From Deltaproteobacteria bacterium (lineage in GTDB: Bacteria > Desulfobacterota > DSM-4660 > Desulfatiglandales > Desulfatiglandaceae): DNA of 64,000 bases. Positions 60,416-64,000 of this stretch are shown piece after piece. Below the pieces are notes generated by a model. That model saw only the letters and a list, made by a program, of their open reading frames with translations, made no database searches and was not told the DNA's origin. The translations under genes and the position numbers were made by a program. Numbering within the stretch: the first letter of the stretch is position 1; the number at the start of each line of letters is the position of its first letter. The stretch spans positions 2,501 to 66,500 of the forward strand of contig JAFDIV010000004.1 of the NCBI GenBank assembly GCA_019307815.1, given 5' to 3'.

Positions 60416-60856
60416 TTATTCAAGAAATGTAGATTTATTATTATATCGGGCGGAAAAAACAGAGGCTTTACCGGAAAAGACATTACATCGGGTGAGGACA
60501 TACTCGGCCACCTCTTTTCTCTGCACCTCGGTCAGACTATTAAACCCTGCAACAAAGCCTTCCTCTTCATCAATGGCGCATAACTTATGCCATATTTGAT
60601 CCGGAGGTGTTCCGGGCGGGAAATTGAGTTCCCCAATTTCGTCCTTGTATGAAAACATTGCCCTTGATTCTTCTTTGACCTCTTCCAGCTCCCTTTGCAA
60701 AGACTCTATCTCCTCAACCAACTGTACATACTCATTGCAGCCTTTAGAAAAGGGGTACTTCATACTGTGTCCTGCTATACGTACCTCTACACCCACATAA
60801 TATTTGTCCTGCCCATAGTTATCCGCCCCTTTGAATAGGATAAATCTTTTTCCCAT
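60416..60856 (-). CDS. Hypothetical protein
   Basis: 146 aa, soluble. YPFSKGCNEYVQLVEEIESLQRELEEVKEESRAMF is a short coiled coil (about 35-70); the C-terminal part has two Cys. I recognise no family. It lies between the FHA gene and the second MBL gene on the same strand with gaps of 47 and 101 bp. Confidence 0.65.
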   Translation of the reverse strand: MGKRFILFKGADNYGQDKYYVGVEVRIAGHSMKYPFSKGCNEYVQLVEEIESLQRELEEVKEESRAMFSYKDEIGELNFPPGTPPDQIWHKLCAIDEEEGFVAGFNSLTEVQRKEVAEYVLTRCNVFSGKASVFSARYNNKSTFLE

Positions 60857-60957
60857 TTGGCCTCCCTTTCTTGAGCAAGGCCAGTTTCCCTTTGATTCAA
60901 CTTTTCCGTTAACAGGGATGGCAGGGGCCCTACTCTGTGCTGAGGTATCTTCCTGTT

Positions 60958-61797
60958 TTATAAAGTTAGCTCACTTCCCTCTCTAGCTGCCTCGACCACC
61001 AAATCAGAATTGTGATTACCTGCTATCTCCACACAGTGCCTCTCGATCCTTTGAAGCTCTAGGTCTGTCCTGCTGGGATCATGGTGAAACAGGACTAGCT
61101 TGCTCACACCTGCTTTCATAGCCAATGAGACCACATCTTCGTAATTGGAATGTCCCCATCCGCGCCGCCTTTTAATTTCCTCGGGGCCATATTGTGCGTC
61201 ATGAATTAAAAGATCGGCCCCTTCACAGAATCGAACATAAGGATCAAATGCCTCAGCCTCGCCTTTCACCAATTCATTGTCTGTAATAAAAACCAAAATC
61301 CTATCCCCTTCTCTGAACCGGTATCCATACCCTCCTTGAGGGTGATGTAGTAAAACCGTATCTACGATGGTATCTCCAATATGAAGCGGTCCCTTTCTCA
61401 GTTTATCAAGATATATTATATGGGCCTTGAGGTCATCAAAGGATACCGGGAAAAAACCGTCGCCCATCCTGTTTTCAAAGGGATACCTAATGCCCTTCAT
61501 GCAATTGGGAAATCCGTCAACCCTTATGGTGGTTTTTTCCTCATGGATCGGAGAGAAGAAAGGGAAACCCAGCACGTGATCCCAATGGATATGGGTGATA
61601 AACAGATAAAAATCCACATCCTCACCACCGGCCTTCATTTTTTGACCCAGGGCCCTAATTCCGGTTCCAGCATCAATAACCACCCTCTGCCCATCAGAAA
61701 GGATAATCTCAACACACGTGGTGTTTCCCCCATAGATTACCGTTTCCTTGCCAGGGGTGGCAATAGAGCCCCGTGTACCCCAGAATCGAACCTTCAT
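60958..61797 (-). CDS. MBL-fold phosphodiesterase-like protein (second of two paralogues)
   Basis: 279 aa. VRFWGTRGSIATPG start; H69-I-H71-W-D73-H74 metal motif; FITDNELVKGE, HDAQYGPEEI and LFHHDPSRTD carry the later ligands. Related to 59062-59964 over the full length (GTRGS, IDAGTGIRALGQKM, HWDHVLGFPFF) but diverged, so the duplication is old. Together they flank the FHA and hypothetical genes. Confidence 0.87.
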   Translation of the reverse strand: MKVRFWGTRGSIATPGKETVIYGGNTTCVEIILSDGQRVVIDAGTGIRALGQKMKAGGEDVDFYLFITHIHWDHVLGFPFFSPIHEEKTTIRVDGFPNCMKGIRYPFENRMGDGFFPVSFDDLKAHIIYLDKLRKGPLHIGDTIVDTVLLHHPQGGYGYRFREGDRILVFITDNELVKGEAEAFDPYVRFCEGADLLIHDAQYGPEEIKRRRGWGHSNYEDVVSLAMKAGVSKLVLFHHDPSRTDLELQRIERHCVEIAGNHNSDLVVEAAREGSELTL

Positions 61798-61976
61798 AGC
61801 GCCTCACAATCTGCCATATCTGTAACTTTTACTCCCCTTATGCCGTGGCACTATTCAACATCCCTTATTTAACGGCAAACGCCCCCTTTCCCTTAAAAAG
61901 ACTATCCCTCGCGCAACCCCCTTGTAGCTAATCACCTATCCAAATGAGAACGGATATGGGCCAGCGTAGCACTTCT

Positions 61977-64000
61977 TTAGACAACCTTGCAGGAATCTAT
62001 TAATCTCCCAACTTTCCTCCTGAAAGAGGTAGCAAATGTATCCCCGCCCTGCAGTCCCTCTTCCACGCGATCAAGAATTTCATAATAGATGTCCCATGCC
62101 TGCTGCTCAAAGCGGAATTCTTCCCGTAGCGGCTCCTTGTTCTCTTTTATTGTTTGGATAAGGGGAATAAGCCTGGCCATAGCCGCCAGCGAGTATTCAT
62201 TTGCCTTTTCCGGCTGATTTTCCTGGAAAAGCGCTGCAATTTTTAACGCCAGCCTTAGATAGATTACAGTAAGTGGGATGTGCGATATAAAACACCCGGT
62301 AAAGGGATCCACTTGCTCTTTGATGTCTGCTACGGACCAAGGCAATGCCCTTGAATAATATGAAAAAAGGAGGATTCGGGCAAGATCCCCAGCAAATTTT
62401 CCCGGCTCTGCAGCACTAATGGCCTCTCTGGCAAATGCCTCCTTGTCATGCCGCATAATGAGGCCATCTTTGTGCACGTACCTCAAAAATCCTCCTACAT
62501 CCTTAAACATCACCGAAAGGAGATATGCCTGGTCCTCTGCCCTTGCAATGAAGGTAGGAGTAAATGGTCTATATGCCCTCAGGCTATCCACCAAAATCCC
62601 GCACGTCCCGCCAGTAACATGGATCCTGTGTATACATCTACCGGCCTCTAGTGCGTCCTCGTTGTAGCGGGTCATCATTTCCGCTTCAGTTGAAATGGCC
62701 TGAGGCAACCTGCTAAAAAATATGCATTCCTCGGCCTTTGGGCCTTCTACAGGATAACGTACATCAGGGGTGAACAGAGAACGAGAGGCATCCTCATAGT
62801 TGACAAGGGCGCCAGCAATCATACCCAATTTCACAGGGTTGCCCTGCGAGTCCAGACCATTAGCCCCCCACAAGGGGGTCTTGAAATGTTCGAAGGCAGA
62901 AGTGCCAGTCTGTCTCACAAGCTCTGGTTGGGGAAAAACCTGATCCAAATCAATCTTGAATGTGCCCCTCAGATTCGGTGCATAACATACCTGCCAGAGT
63001 GCTGCTATGGCCCTCAAAAATGAATAATGCCTTCCATACTCACCATTGACACCTATGATATGGCAAAGCTGATCCGTGGCATCCAATCCAAAATAATGTT
63101 TTGCAGCAGGAGAGAGGACGTCTTCAACGAGGATACTGGTCTCCTTTTCAGTCCACAAAAACACCTTCAGATGATCCAATGCGCCAGCGCCTCGGATCAT
63201 CTCCGTCACCAAAGCTCTTGCCATATCTTGAAGGCCCTCATGAGTCACGGACACAGAAAGCAAACAATGCAATGTGGAACTTTTCGGAACACTCCCCCGT
63301 TCTTTTTCAAAGCGAACCGCCTCATCCAAGCCCTTAAGCCCATAGACAACCTCGTTCTTTTCCACTGGGATGCCAACCGGGATTGGATGATCATACCAAT
63401 AGCATTGAGGCTCCTCTCTCAGGGCCAAAAGACCTTCCACCATGTCGGTCGGGACGCCATAGAGACTAGAGGGGTTAACCTCCATTGGTACTGTGAGGAG
63501 CACGTTGGAAGTAAACAGTATCTCATCAACTGGCCTAGTTATGGGTTGGGAATTGGGGAGGGTTATCTTAATCTGCCTGAATTCACGAAGCGCCTGGATA
63601 TGTTTATCCTTTTCTTCGTACAAGCGGGCTCCCTCTGGAAAAAAGACTTCCCATATCCTTTTTATGGCCTCTTGCCGTTCCCATATCCTCTCACGGTGCT
63701 GAAGCCAGGCTCCCGTTTCCATGAGGCGGGTAGCAAAATCCACGTTATTACGAAACACCGTTTCGATTTCCTCTCTTATGAGATCCACACCTTGCCCGTA
63801 GAATTTGGAAAGCCTTGGCGAAGCACAGGACAGCTCATGGTGTTTTATTACGTTTAGGGCCTGCTGATACCCCGGGGCCCCAGGGCCCCCTAATGTAATC
63901 AGAAAGGCCGCGTTCAGGCCTTTTAGACGTGCAGTCTCTGAAGAAAAATCAGAGGAGAATTGAGAGCGGAGAGAAAGACCTGTCAGGGAGGGGGAATTTC
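61977..64000 (-). CDS. Large conserved hypothetical protein, 5' end beyond the window
   Basis: At least 674 codons. The frame is open without a stop from the TAA/TAG side at 61977 to the right edge. A GTG at 63788 is only the first possible start inside the window; the frame upstream of it is coding-like (GGPGAPGYQQALNVIKHHEL, then SKFYGQGVDLIREEI), so the true start lies beyond 64000. Soluble; contains GGTCGILVDSLRAYRPFTPTFIARAEDQAYLLSV (about 380-415 from the GTG). That segment hints at a nucleotide-sugar or glycosyltransferase-like enzyme, but I do not recognise the family with confidence. Confidence 0.85.
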   Translation of the reverse strand, partial: NSPSLTGLSLRSQFSSDFSSETARLKGLNAAFLITLGGPGAPGYQQALNVIKHHELSCASPRLSKFYGQGVDLIREEIETVFRNNVDFATRLMETGAWLQHRERIWERQEAIKRIWEVFFPEGARLYEEKDKHIQALREFRQIKITLPNSQPITRPVDEILFTSNVLLTVPMEVNPSSLYGVPTDMVEGLLALREEPQCYWYDHPIPVGIPVEKNEVVYGLKGLDEAVRFEKERGSVPKSSTLHCLLSVSVTHEGLQDMARALVTEMIRGAGALDHLKVFLWTEKETSILVEDVLSPAAKHYFGLDATDQLCHIIGVNGEYGRHYSFLRAIAALWQVCYAPNLRGTFKIDLDQVFPQPELVRQTGTSAFEHFKTPLWGANGLDSQGNPVKLGMIAGALVNYEDASRSLFTPDVRYPVEGPKAEECIFFSRLPQAISTEAEMMTRYNEDALEAGRCIHRIHVTGGTCGILVDSLRAYRPFTPTFIARAEDQAYLLSVMFKDVGGFLRYVHKDGLIMRHDKEAFAREAISAAEPGKFAGDLARILLFSYYSRALPWSVADIKEQVDPFTGCFISHIPLTVIYLRLALKIAALFQENQPEKANEYSLAAMARLIPLIQTIKENKEPLREEFRFEQQAWDIYYEILDRVEEGLQGGDTFATSFRRKVGRLIDSCKVV

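Noticed and set aside
63027-63857. 276-codon plus-strand frame opposite the large unknown gene
   Set aside because: Antisense shadow of a frame open for over 670 codons; no recognisable motif.

Overview
The window is about 64 kb of bacterial chromosome of moderate GC content. The left edge holds the 5' part of a 16S rRNA gene. The gene content (a YedE/YedF/SelD selenium-metabolism set, DUF3343, paired ArsA-like ATPases, GlcD/GlcF-like CCG oxidoreductases, the ftsEX-envC-ctpA-YibQ cell-envelope order) suggests an anaerobic member of the Desulfobacterota (former Deltaproteobacteria). That placement is inference; a 16S comparison would settle it. I saw no prophage, insertion sequence or CRISPR array.

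Layout. 1-850: 5' part of a minus-strand rrn operon with two tandem promoters and a boxA. 906-8010 (minus): cell-envelope operon ftsE-ftsX-envC-ctpA-polysaccharide deacetylase-DegT aminotransferase, plus a small coiled-coil protein. 8261-13727 (plus): a metallo-beta-lactamase protein, a LysR regulator, a 71-codon TusA-like gene with an in-frame TGA, a palindrome-rich gap, then yedE-tusA-DUF3343-NnrD-like. 13752-19379: radC, small regulators (XRE, PadR, receiver, ribbon-helix-helix), a molybdopterin-binding protein and a TPR protein. 19851-22390: ybaK, yedF, a DUF1858-like protein and selD, which is itself a selenoprotein gene. 22387-27846: two ArsA-like ATPases, two paralogous small proteins and the transporter CstA. 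28190-33905: serine hydrolase, TraB protein, conserved hypotheticals (one with an in-frame TGA), a Tat-like metallo-hydrolase and HU. 34127-38524: a FAD oxidase/Fe-S/FAD oxidase operon. 38609-38866: divergent tRNA-Leu and tRNA-Ala. 39313-59020: a large chemosensory and partner-switching locus. 59062-64000: two paralogous metallo-hydrolases with an FHA protein, and a large unknown gene running off the right edge.

The most interesting element is at 10340-10555. The reading frame gives a TusA-fold protein in which the catalytic Cys (residue 12 in both TusA and YedF of this window) is replaced by a TGA codon, as Cys11-Sec12. A 6-bp hairpin with apical loop GGUC follows at the distance expected of a bacterial SECIS. 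The same window encodes a SelD with Sec18, so the cell should decode UGA as selenocysteine. The gene follows a LysR regulator by 10 nt and precedes a putative selenium transporter (YedE), a normal TusA and a DUF3343 Se/S-carrier-like protein. Together these suggest a selenium (or persulfide) uptake and relay system using a selenocysteine sulfurtransferase.

A second theme is signalling. The che locus encodes a soluble receptor with two signalling modules, a three-domain CheW, a CheA with three Hpt domains, CheB/R/D/X/Y, and interleaved SpoIIE-phosphatase, anti-sigma-kinase-like, STAS, HDOD and HEAT proteins. No flagellar or pilus gene is in the window. This looks like a chemosensory system of alternative output wired to a partner switch.
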